The notes under the pieces were generated by a model. That model worked only from the letters and a program-made list of their open reading frames with translations, was not told the origin of the DNA and did not search any database. A stretch of DNA of 64,000 nt from Colius striatus (Eukaryota; Chordata; Aves; Coliiformes; Coliidae): assembly GCF_028858725.1 (NCBI RefSeq), contig NC_084761.1, positions 93,459,971 to 93,523,970 of the forward strand, written 5' to 3'. Shown in pieces: positions 45,646 through 57,400 of the stretch (position 1 is its first letter; the number at the start of each line of letters is the position of its first letter). The translations under genes were made by a program, and so were the position numbers.

Positions 45646-46859
45646 AGAAAAGCAAGTTTGCTCTGGCTGCTCCAGAGGGATGCAAAACAATACAACAAAA
45701 GGAAGAAAAACCAACGATGTAATAGGGCTATTCAGGCTTATTTTTTTTCCATAGAAACTGAATTTCATCCCCTTCTTTCCCATTAGGCATTCATTCTCAG
45801 TCTGGTTTTCAGCTTGGCTGAGATGTGACCAGCAATGAGGTCTTTGGGACATCCAGCAACGTCCTCTTGAGTTGTGCTCCCAAAATAAGGGGCAGTAAAA
45901 GCTTATAAGAGGCATCTAACATCAACCTACATGGCATAAACTAGTGTCTCTCGGAGATAACTGTCTCCAATTAAAGATATTTCATAGCTATGTGCTATTT
46001 TTTTAAAAACAAATCAAAAATCAAGCTCCCTGAAATTCGTCTTAGCAAAGGAATTATTTGAACCCTGGATGAGAAAAGAAATATTTAGTCTTCCAGTTCC
46101 ATAGCTTCCTAAATGCCCAAATCTTACATATCTCTGTAGCTAACAGTTTTCAAGTGTTTAATTAGCAATCTTTCCAGAATCTGCAGACAAAACATTCATT
46201 TTTAACAATGTAAGGGTTTCATTACACTTAAGCAGTCTCATTATGCAGTTCCATCCTGGTGTTGAATCAATTAAGCATGGCAGCAATAAAGCAAAGTGGA
46301 ACTAAAACTAATGTTCTAGTGAGAACTAAATCACCAGGATTATTCAGAGTGAAATGCTGCTTAAGGAGACCCAGGCAAAGTCTATTTACTCTTGTGAGCA
46401 TCGCTGTGCTGTGCAACCTGGAGATCTTGACCTCCTGTTACCCCCCTCTGAGAAGCTTCAAATTAAATCTCTAAATCATGGGAGGTGTTTACACTCTCCT
46501 AGCTAATTGAAGGCTCTGAGTAACCTTATTTTTCTACATATCATTATACAACATATCAACATAATTCATTTTTTATATGTGTGAAACCAAAAGTTGTCAA
46601 AATTAAAGCTCTAAAGGAAAGTCTTATTCAAAACCAGCAGTATCTTAACAGAGACAGGGTAAATAACTGCCACTATTATAAAATTGTGCAGGGAAAAACT
46701 ATGAGCAAGAGTCTTGGCTACTGGAGACCAGACACTGATGATTTCTGCTCAACTCTGACAAATTACAGACTCCTTCACAATTTGCCATGGCCACTAATTA
46801 GTTTCCTAAAGACTCCCTGCCAGTTGTGAACTCCTGAGATGATGGAAGCTGGAGTGTTG

Positions 46860-47100
46860 GGGCTTTTTAACATGTAATTATTTTTTCCATTTGCTATTTT
46901 CTTTCCCCTTTGCTTTTGGCTCCATCTTTGGATCCAGCTCAGCTCAGCTGGGGCACGGCCCTGCAACTACATTCTGCTCAGCCCAGGGATCTCTCAGCAG
47001 ATGTTAATGATGTTTATTTATTAAAGAGAATTAATTGTGAAGAGGACTGCTCTGAATTTCAGCCAAAATAGGTTTTCAATTGCTCAGACTGTTCAGGTTT
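46860..47100. promoter_or_regulatory. Candidate conserved non-coding element
   Basis: Non-repetitive block with homeodomain- and forkhead-type words: ACATGTAATTATTTTTTCC, ATGATGTTTATTTATTAAAG, AGAGAATTAATTGTGAAG and GGTTTTCAATTGC. It also has an E-box-bearing stretch CAGCTCAGCTCAGCTGGGGC. Conservation is not testable here. Confidence 0.25.
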
Positions 47101-50100
47101 GCAGGAAAAACAAAGTTGGGGCAATTTAAGCAGAAAACTGCTTCCATTTCAAAATGCTGTGGGGAGGCAAGTTTTGGGAATGAGTCACCTGCTCTCCATC
47201 CTTGCAAAGGGCAAATCAGAGTATGAGCCTCCAGCCCTGGGATCCTGTCCTTTACAGGGAGGGGAAAAAAAGGTCATGAAGCAACCAAACTAGATCTTCA
47301 AGCTGTTGCTGTCCTGTCTTGCTGAAGTGCGAATACTCTGGTTTCCCCACCACCACTGTCCCATGAGAGAGAACTTTGCACAGAGCCACGTATTTCATGA
47401 AAGCTGCAAGAGAAAAGCTTGGAGCTTCCCTTCAAAAGCCAGTTTCAACAAAATATTTCCTTAGATTAAGTTATTTCAATAATAACCCTCCAGACACCAT
47501 TTACATACCATTTGTCTGGAAGCAGACCAGCTTTCAGTAGGAAACTGGGCAATCCTGATCCAGAATCTCCCCAACCAGCCCACAAAGACAGGAATTAAAT
47601 TAATCCCTGGTTGACTTCCCAACAGTTGCACAATTAGACAGAAAAGCTACTCTGACACCTGAGGCCAAAAAAGGATCAAACCAAGGGGAAGAAAACTATA
47701 CCTGTCCTTCACCTTCACAAGTCAGTGGCTGTGGAGCAAGGGGGGGATCAAGGTACTGGGACAAACTGGAGGGTTAAGCTGGAGGATGGAGGACAGCAGC
47801 TCTGCAGCATCCTGCCAGGACAGGCTGCAAGGAGCCAAGGAGTTGGGTAAGAAAACAGCCTGGCTTCTCTCACAGCATCAGAGGCGATACAGCCCTGCAG
47901 AGTGTTTCCATTGTAATGAGCTGGCATTTTCTGATGGGGAAAATAAAAGCACTCTGCTTAGAAGCAGTTTTGTAGGGAGTGCTGCTGCCAGCACCCACTG
48001 CAGTCAGGGTGGCTCTAAAAAGTTGTTCACTTTCTCAGGTGTCCAGAGTTAAATTTTGGAGCTTGGCTCTCAGGTCTTCCCTTCTCACCCACCTTGGCTG
48101 CTGTTCAGCTTTCCATCAGATGAGCAGCAGCTAATCCTGTAGCCCTAAGCCACCATCTGTTGAGTCAGGGTTGTTCCACATCAGGTATTTTCAGTCTGCT
48201 TCTTTCCTGGATTTGAGTTGATGCAAGGCTTGGAGATCTTCCCCCTTGAGATCCTGTCACCAGGAAGCTCTTTTAACTTGCTTGTCTTTTATATTGTTGT
48301 TCAGGCCCTGGGAAAATAGGTGGTTTTATTTCTCATCCTCACTCTTGCTTCACAGAGACATTCACAGCCTGAACCATCTTAAAGGATGTTGGAAAGGTGG
48401 AATCTGGCCAATCTTACCCATAAAAGGAGAGGTGATAAAAAAATGTTATCTGGCCCTGGCATAGCATTGCTCCTGGACTTTCAGTGGTGCAAAACATCTT
48501 GGTGATGCCCTCTCCTAGAGGACAACCTTTGTGGAGGGTGGAAGCTATCAGGGTTCAGGGCTCAGCGTGAGCCAGGCAATGAGCAGAGCCATCATTCCAG
48601 CTGGCAGCTCTTCCCTGGTGCTTCTCCCACCCAGCTCTGTGAGTCTTTGAGAAAGTGCAGGCCTGTCCAAAGACCTCCTCAAGCTCCCCCAAACCCAGCA
48701 GCAAGCTGCATGACTCCAGTCCTACAGTTCAAGCTAGAAGCTCACAGGCCACTCCAACTGCTTGTCTTCTGGAGAAGATGTCAAGAAAACAATCAGTCTC
48801 CAGATGCAGCAACCCATGTCCTTTCTGAGAGCTGCAGGGGAGCTTCAATTGATTTCTCTTTCTCATAAGCAAATCTGTTAACTTCTTCCACTGCCTTCTC
48901 AGTTCCATCTCCCACTCTTCAGCCAGCTTTTCCCTTATGCACCATGGGCTCTAAGGAAGAGTTTGCTATCCTTTGCTCTGCTGTCAGGGGCTCAGAAGGA
49001 CAGAGGACATTTGCATGGTTAGTCAGTGTTTTGGGGCTGGCCTAGATAATTTTTTTCCCATAGTAGCCCTCATAGCAACATGCTTTGTACTGGTAGCTAG
49101 AAAGGTGTTCATAACACACCAGCATTCTAGGTACTGCTGAGCAGTGCTCACACAGCATCAACACTCTCTCCAACATTCCCTTCTCACCAGTAAGCCAAGA
49201 GGGAGCAAGAACTTGGATGGGAACACAGACAGTACAGCTGACCAAAGGAATATTCAATACCTCATGTCTGCTCAGCAATAAACACTAAGAAAAAGAAGGG
49301 GAAGGAGGCATTCATTGTTATGATGATTGTCTTCCAGAGCAACCACCATGTACTGAATTATCCCAGGAAGCAGCTGGACATCAGCTGCTGATCAAAAGTA
49401 GAGAATAAGTCTCTTTTTTTTCCCCTCTTGCTCCTGCAGAACCTTTGCTTTTGCTTTATCAAACCACCTTTATCTTGACCCACAGGTTTTGTTCATCTTA
49501 TTTTTCCCTCCTCTGTCCTGCAGAGGAAGGGAGTGATAGAGTGGCATGGTAAGTACCTGGTGTCCAGCCAAGGTCAAACTACCATGCTGAGACAGGATCC
49601 ATAGATCTGTGCCAGGGGCAAACTCCATGTGGATGTGACACAACCTGCTCTCAGCATCTAGGGCTCACATTTCTGGTTCACATCCACGGCCTTTCCCTCC
49701 CTCCCACATCCCATAAATGTACTTATCTGGTCTCTCCTCAGAGAAGCTCTCCCCAGCTAGCAAAGCCCAACCATAGGCTACTGAACATTTTAATTACTAC
49801 TGAGTTTTGCTGAAGGCTCATTCCTATCCTATGCTGGATACCTCACTACTTACTAGTGTCCAGCAACAGCATCCTTTTCACTCCAGGCAGATGAACAGTG
49901 TCTTCTCTCTCTCTAAGACCCTGAGCTATCAGTACTATACAGCAGTAGACAACCCTAAGACTTCCTTACTGGCTCACAGCAATAACGCAAAGCTCAGCTC
50001 CAAAGCTTACCATTATCTGCTTCCCCTCCCACAGATCAGACTTCTCAGGCCTTCAGGTCACAAAGTAAGAGACCACATCTCCCCTCCTTTGGCTCTAAAT

Positions 50101-52812
50101 AGCCTTGGTTTGAGCACTGTGGTCTCTGGACCAACCTCCCTTCACCTGGGCAAACCAGCCACACCTGGCTTGAGTGAAAATGACTCAGACCTTCTAAGAG
50201 GGTTGTGAGGACTACCTCACAGTAACATCCTAAAGAAGCCTTGCTTGTTTGCTCAACAAATGCTCTCTGTTTTGCCTCAGTGTCCTCAATGCTGAAACAG
50301 TGTGAACAGGAATAAAATGCAGTGATGATAACAGAAATACATCTTTTTTTCAGGTCATGGTAGTTCTTGAAGCCCCTTTTTCATCAATATGTACCAAAGA
50401 CCTTAAGGACTAAAATTAAGTTTCTGTAACAAAATGCATGAACCACTTTTGATTGAAGTAAAGGAAAACTTATGGATGAGAGGCAGTAGGAAACTCACTG
50501 GCCCCATGAGAGCCCTTTGTAGGCTGTGTCTATGGATAATGCACATGTCTTCCCAGTTCAACGTTATAACGTTATTGCTTGGAGACAAAGGGAATCATTT
50601 TCTTGGTAGCAGACAGACTCTTGAAGGCAGAAGACCTGTTGGTTGACACAAAATGATTACTGGAGGCTCTCAGACTCAGAGAAGTTACTGCAGGATGACA
50701 GTGGTGGGGCCCAGATAGGCAGAGCAGGGTCCAAGGAAGGAATGAAAGAGGAGTGAGAAATGAAAGAGTAGAGTGTGAAGAGTCTGGAGGTGGAGGGAGA
50801 GATAATGGTGCCTTGAGCTGTGAGAGATGTAGGAGAAAGTTACACTGCCAGCATGGACATGACCCAAAGGTCTGCTGCTCCACTCAGCCCTTGGGATGAT
50901 CTCAGATGGCTTTGTGAAAAGGAAAAATTGGTCCCTTGTTGCATTGAGGTGTGGTATGTGCAGAGATCCTGAGGGACATAAATAGCCCCAAAAGATCCAA
51001 ATTTATACAGTACAAAAATCAAAGCAGGGGTCTTGAAGCCAGTAGCAGAGAGCATGGGGTTATATCTCAGAAGGGGGAAGATGCACAACTGATTTGGAGC
51101 TATAATGTATCCTGGGGATCTGGTTTTTTGCCAGCCAGAGGCACAAGCCAGAATAGAGGAAGATCTGGCTAGAGCGTTGCATGCCAGGAGAGCTGGGACT
51201 GCCCTTCTGCCTGCACAGTCCAGTCCTGGATTAGCTGAATATCCAATGGAGGAAACTCTGAGCCCTAAGCATGCACTGGCTAGCACACAAAGGAGGGACA
51301 GATCTTCCAATAACTTGAGATTAGGCAACTCCATAAAGTCCAAATTCCACACAAGACTCTGAGCCACATACACCCTCTCCCTTCCTACAGAGAAATCTGT
51401 GAACATTAATGCCAAAAACTGAATCCTCCAAATGCAGTTTTCCTTTCCTACCAGCAATTGTCTACTCTGATACTCATGCCCAGAACGGCTCCCTGGTATG
51501 CAACCCCCCAGGTTCATACCACTGCCCTCCAGAACAGGGTGGCTGCAGCCAAGCTGCCACAGAGCTCAGCTCCGAGCCCCGCCAAGTCCCAAGCTGTCTG
51601 TATTGGTTGGCCAGGGACTGAGGATTTAACAGCACAATTGAGTTGTGGTGCCTGAGGACATTCCTTGGCTCTGCTATATTAGCTGGTGTAGCTGCAGTTC
51701 CTTGGACCACTCCCTTCCTGCCTTTCATAGCCAATGCTTCTTTGATGTATTTCCAGCCTAGGTTAGGTTATAAAACTGCTACAACAGAGAGACCCTCATA
51801 TGATTACTGCTGAGGGAAGACTTCCCATACTCACCTCTTGCATGAATATACATCATTATGTAAATAAAATATTTGCTTGTACCTCTTCTGTAGAAGAGCA
51901 CACGACAACTCACCCAGAAATGGCCAGATTGGGTTTGGATCACATCTAGTTGCAATACCAGGATACAATGGATCTGCTCCATGAACTTATAACACCCTGG
52001 CTACTCATTTCCACCAGCAGCTGAACATCTGCACTACCATCTGTGCACCAAGAACTGTGTCAGGTGTGCTGGAAAAAGGCCTTTTCTGGAAGTGAAGAGG
52101 CTGGATGTGGCTGGGAGTGACCACAGAGATTGCTGCTGACACGACTGATGCACAGCAGAAGATGGAGAAGCCAGGGTAGGAGGTAAGGGCACAGCAAGCC
52201 AATATTGCTAAGCAACTGGCAGCATTGCATGCAACCACTGTTCCAGTCAGGGACTGCTATGGTGTTTGCAAGTTCACTTTGTTTAAGCTAGCATGACAAT
52301 ATCTATAGAGCTACAGCTGTGCAGCAAATTACCATGCACACACACTCTGCATGGAGAACCTCTTGCTGGAATAAATAGAGAAAAAAATGCATTCTCAAGA
52401 AGGTGATTACATCTGACCTAAGAGCACTGTGGGAACAAACATCACCAGTACCCAGGATAGGTGTCAGTGCAATTTTTCTTCCTAAACAAGCAACCTTTTG
52501 CTATTTAAAAACCCTCTTGTTCTCAAGAACATTCCATCCCTGAATTCTCCACACAAAGCTTGGATCGGATGTCCACTATTCATATATTTTTCCCTCTTGA
52601 CTTCACTATTAGCCAAGGAGCATTAGCAGCAGGAGTTAGAGCCGGAAATAGGAAATGAGATGGAAATTGTTAACAAGAGGGGAAAATAGTTCAAGGAGGT
52701 TGGTCCTTCTAAGAACTGCTACCTTTTACAGGATAAGGTTATGTGACACTTGAACCAGAATTAATTTAACAAAAAAATGCAAAACAATTGTTGATTTGTT
52801 GATCCTCTTGCT

Positions 52813-52915
52813 ATAAGAAAAACATTGAGGTGCTGGAGTGTGTCCAGAGAAGGGCAATGAAGCTGGTGAAGGGTCTGGAGAACAAGCCTGATGAGGAGCT
52901 GAGGGAACTGGGGTG
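52813..52915 (+). mobile_element. Short CR1 fragment from the RT C-terminal region
   Basis: ATTGAGGTGCTGGAGTGTGT, CAGAGAAGGGCAATGAAGCT and GATGAGGAGCTGAGGGAACT correspond to the CR1 ORF2 stretch IEVLECVQRRAMKLVKGLEN and following residues. Neither the 3'UTR nor the tail is present, so this is an internally truncated scrap. Confidence 0.85.
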
Positions 52916-53221
52916 GGTGGGTACATAGCACAATATGAAATACAATAAGAAGGTAATAGAGGCCAGCAATGTAAACAATGATCTTACCAATATCTCTTGA
53001 AAGTTTTGTCACTGTCTCCTCTTAATAAACAAAGCCTTGTTATATGCCCTGTGTCAGAGGGGGCATTGCATAGACAACAGTCACAAAGTTAAAAGGCCAG
53101 TGTTACAGAGGCAGGTTGTGAAAGATGGACCCAACTCTACCAGGTGCAGTTCCAGCATTAGCAAGTTGAAGAATGGCAGATGCTTCACACTGCAAGATGG
53201 AAATGAAAAGGGACATGCCCA

Positions 53222-53325
53222 AAAGCATCCTCATGGCACATGTTATCATTTAAGGCATCCTCATGGCATGTGTTATCATCTAAGGCATCCTCATGACATG
53301 TGTTATCATTTAAGGCATTCTTATC
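53222..53325. repeat. Minisatellite, 30-bp unit, about 3.5 copies
   Basis: Units start near 53222, 53252, 53282 and 53312, each reading AAGGCATCCTCATGGCATGT then GTTATCATCT with one to three changes. The unit length is a multiple of three, so the plus frame 53037-53336 encodes a decapeptide repeat (HLRHPHGMCY type). I regard that frame as non-genic because it lacks any splice or family support. Confidence 0.9.
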
Positions 53326-53330
53326 TATAC

Positions 53331-56300
53331 AAATAACCATACAGGATGAGATACATGGAGGGGTACCACTTTTCTCTACAGTTACATCTTGTCCTCTTTG
53401 TACTCTGTGCATCATGTTTATAATCAATAACCAGAAAACATGGAGGGAGAAAATCCAACTGCAGCTGAATTTGAGTTGCTGTTGGTGCACATTAAATAGA
53501 TGAAGCTGATGACACAAGTCGGGAGAACACAATAACAAATCAATGTAGAAGGCAACTTTTCAGTGTTGTTTTTCAGTGCTTTTTCCATTTGTGCTCTACC
53601 AGAGTTAACATCTCATCTTGTTTCTAACATTTTCTCCTTCCTGAAAATCAACCTTGTGTAGTCTCTGTACTCACAATAAAAGAAGTGTCTGTATGCTAGA
53701 ATATACCAACAACGACTGGCTGTGAAATAAGTACTCAAGGGACATTGCAGATGTTTATTGCTGGTAGCTATTTACAACTGCAGTAGACAAAACCACTTGT
53801 TATGTTCATATGCTGGAGAAAAGCCTCACCTTGGGGCAGGATGATCTAGAAGTATCTACAAAAGATCATAAGCAATAGAGTTTGTGTGACCTGAAAAGGT
53901 AACCTTCTCTCTCCCAAAAGCCCAGTGATGGAAACTACTCATGTGCAGCCACAACAAAACAAAATGGGCTACCTTAAACTATTATGAACGTGTCCTGTCT
54001 TATTTTACACTCTCACCAGCCAAAGTGAAGATAATTACAGCTCCAGGAAGGTAAATTTTTTCCTTGTGCCAACTTGATGCATTTATCTCTAATCCTACCC
54101 TAATCCTAGGGATAGGAGGTGTCAGTGGATGCTTGGATTCTCTCTGGTTCCCCAAGGAGCAGAACATATTATCTGTACATCCACAGCCTATACTGGTGCC
54201 ATTTCAACATATGTTGCTGAAATTACCACGTTTTGCTGGCAGCACCGTTTCAAATTCAATTAATACACACAGGGGAATCCCTAAGCAGTGTGGTTTGGCA
54301 TCATCAGGAGAGGTAGGGATGCTTCTCTCTATATCAAAGATAAAAGACCTATCTGGCAAGTTGCACGTTAAAGGAGTAAACCAAAAGTATAGATTGGGAG
54401 CTTAAGATGAGGATTGATTCACTAAAAGCCTAACAACCACTAGTTTTAGCTGTGGATGTGATCAAAACAGCAAGTTGAATCCTAAGAACAAGGTATTTTC
54501 TTAAAAGCAGCTCTGACAGGCTGAAATCCAGTGGCTTTGGTCCAAGAGAACCAAGATAATCTTGTCCTTGATTTTGCTATGAGGAGTTTTGGCATCTCTG
54601 CAATTTGCTTCAATTTGCTGGCTAAGCTGAAATTCAGCAAAAATAGTCTGTCTTCAGGATAAAAACATTCTCAGGCATCTAGGGACTAGTATGTTTTCCA
54701 CCTCAAAATAAAATAAAGCTCAGAACTGCCCAGAAAAAAAGACAATGTTCTCACCTAAAATTAAATCCTATTCCTTCCTCTAGGATTTATTTTGACCTGT
54801 TGTTATTAATCTTATCTTCTCCATTGCTTCCAAGCTATTTACACACACAAATGGGATTTCTTCATGCTTTAATGTTGAGTAAATTACACAAGAATTGACA
54901 GGGGTTCCCCATAAACAATCTCACATTAGACATCCACTCTGAAAATCCTGGGATATGACTGAGGACTGTAATATGTATGTTGTGGTATCCCACCTTAGGG
55001 CATATCCCTTCATACACTAATGCATCTTCCATCACAGCAAAGCAGTTCAAACCAAGACAGATTCTGAAAAAGGATGACCTTCACCTCTCCCAGAAAGATG
55101 CAGCTTGAAGATTTTGGTCTTCAGTAGCAACAGATGGCAGAACAGCACCTGAGTGTGGGTGTAGACCCTGACATTCAATTCCAGAGGGAATGAGCATGTT
55201 TGTACCAATTTTTCTTCTCTGGATACCATTGTTAAATGGATGAGATTTGAGAACTTTTCCCAGGGGTTACTTGGATTCCCAATGTCTGTCAATTATATAC
55301 ACTATGAGAAATGAAGCACATACAAGGATGGAGAGGCCTTTCTCTTGCAGTCTCAGAAGCAAAACTAGGCATGGAGATTCCAAATGGCATAATGGACCAT
55401 CACAAGCAAAAAGTTCTTTCCAGCCTCACTGATCTTGGTCTCTTTGAGCCATACAGTGCACAGAGAGTGTTTCAGCCCCATGTTTCCATCAATGGGTAGG
55501 GCACTGGCTTGAACTGGATCCAAACTCCCTAAAATTGTGTATGTAAAAGGAATACTGGACTCTGAAGTGAGCTGGGTTAGCTCCTCAAGGGGAAAGAGAA
55601 TGCACACATATTTTATCAAACTGCCCTAAGAATAATGAGCTGAAGTCTTGCACATGGTGTTGACGGTAAAATGAGATGATCTGGGATTTGCAGCCCAAGA
55701 TGTTCCTGTGAGCTGCTCTGTGCTGCTTTTTCCTGGGGTCTCCAATAGCATCATTATTACTATTCTCTCTTCCTCCACTCATATCTCTTCTGCCACAGCT
55801 GGCATAGGCATCTCTCAAGAAGAGACAAAGCTAAAACCCCTATCCCAGTCACATTTCATCTTTTGTCAGCTCTCTACAAGGTGGTCAGACCTAGAAGCTT
55901 CCATTAATGCAGCTTTCCCACACTACTCTTGCTGCCCTGCTTCTCATATCTAATTAGAAACTCATTTCCTGAGGGATACACATCTCCCAGAGGGGAAACA
56001 ATAAGAAACATTCAGTAATCACAAGCTTGTGCTATAAGTTTATTTTAAGGCTATAATCACTGTGAGTTTCAAGAGATTTGGGGGATATTTATTGTTACAG
56101 CAGAGCCACTCAAAGAACTGGCACTAGGACAGAAGGCCTTTCATCTCTGGGTCACAGATTCAAAACCAGCAAAGGTTCACAGTGGCTATAAGTTGTCTTC
56201 ATCCAATGAGTTCTCAGAGGCAAACATGACATTAGTTTGGTGACCTTCATTTATTGCCTGTCAGGCAGATGCCAGGCTCCCAAATCCACTGCCTCTGGGT

Positions 56301-57219
56301 GTGCAGATCAGCAACTTCAGCAAGGCAAGTCACTGCACAAGCTAGCAAGAGAGGTCTTGTGCAAACTATCTGCTTTCATAAAATCAGCTGTACACACGAG
56401 CTGCTGGAAGAGGCAGCTTAAAGCCAAGAGCAGAGTAGCAATACATCCAAGCCCCACTTCTCTTCCCCTCTGCACCCCATTCCTCCCATTTTTCTCCTCT
56501 GGCTTTCAACAGTGTTCTGATGTTACCACGCAGATTTTCCCTTGATCAGCTGTCAGCCCCCAACAGGAGCACTTCTGCTGTAGCCAAAGGGAAACAAATG
56601 CTAGTACTGAGCAGAAAATCTTCATTGGCTTTGCCAGTTGCAAGTGAGCATGGGTCTTGTGATAGGGCAAGGAGTGTGGATGTGAAACCTTGTCCAGGTT
56701 TGTATTAAACCCTGCCCCAGCCAATCAGTCTGTCAGTCATTCAGAGCTACAGACCCCGTGAGCTTCTGGCTATAGACTCTATATCTCTGAAAGCTGTAGA
56801 CATCATATATCTTTCTCACGTTCATCTCCCATGCTCCCACGCTTTCAACACAAGCTTTGCACTTTGGACCTTGTCTCTTACAATAGTTACTTCCAAGTTG
56901 TCAAAGATGTTTTCACACAGATACAGCATAAGAAAGCAGTGGTGTCTGGCCAGCCATCGTGATGTCTGAGACTGCAGCAGGGCTGGACCAGGTGACAGCT
57001 CTTGGTTTGGCCAGGCTCAGCTTGGTTCCTTGAGAATGTCAGGGGGCAGAGGTGAGCTTTGAAGCATTTAAACCTAAAAGACTCAAGTTTTATGAACCAG
57101 AAAAACATAAGGTACACTTGGTCATGACAACTTGTCCACAGCTTGCGTGTTTTCCCAAATAAGGCCTGCCTAAGCCTTCCATGGGCTCAGCATGAGATTT
57201 CTAGATGTGGACAATTTAA
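53331..57219. other. Intergenic; no gene seen
   Basis: Short frames only, none with recognisable domains, and no clear transposon. Confidence 0.5.
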
Positions 57220-57400
57220 CAATTTTGGGTTTGATGAGTGGAGCTGAATTAAACAGCTTTTCTCACTCTGCTATTTAATTGGCCGAGACATTTGAAATTA
57301 AACCTAATTACTTTTCTCACTCCATTAATACCCAGTGACAGTTGATTTCTGTTTTGCAAGGAGCATTGGAGCTTTTTGCTGATTTATTCAACTACCAGCC
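57220..57400. promoter_or_regulatory. Candidate conserved non-coding element
   Basis: A compact cluster of homeodomain-type sites in unique sequence: GAGCTGAATTAAACAGC, CTATTTAATTGGCCGAG, AAATTAAACCTAATTACTTT and CTCCATTAATACCCAGTGAC. No repeat signature. Enhancer function is an inference from composition and motif clustering. Confidence 0.3.

Larger units (their letters stand above)
43023..52812. other. Intergenic; no gene seen
   Basis: This is the longest stretch with no clear young transposon. The largest frame (51517-50840 minus, 225 codons) has no recognisable domain, no convincing splice framing and ordinary composition, so it is not called. A CTCF-like site lies at 45634-45645 and a candidate conserved block at 46860-47100. 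Confidence 0.45.

Noticed and set aside
50840..51517. 225-codon minus-strand frame
   Set aside because: No domain, no splice framing, no codon bias that I can see, and no neighbour context. Long chance frames are expected in 64 kb read in six frames.
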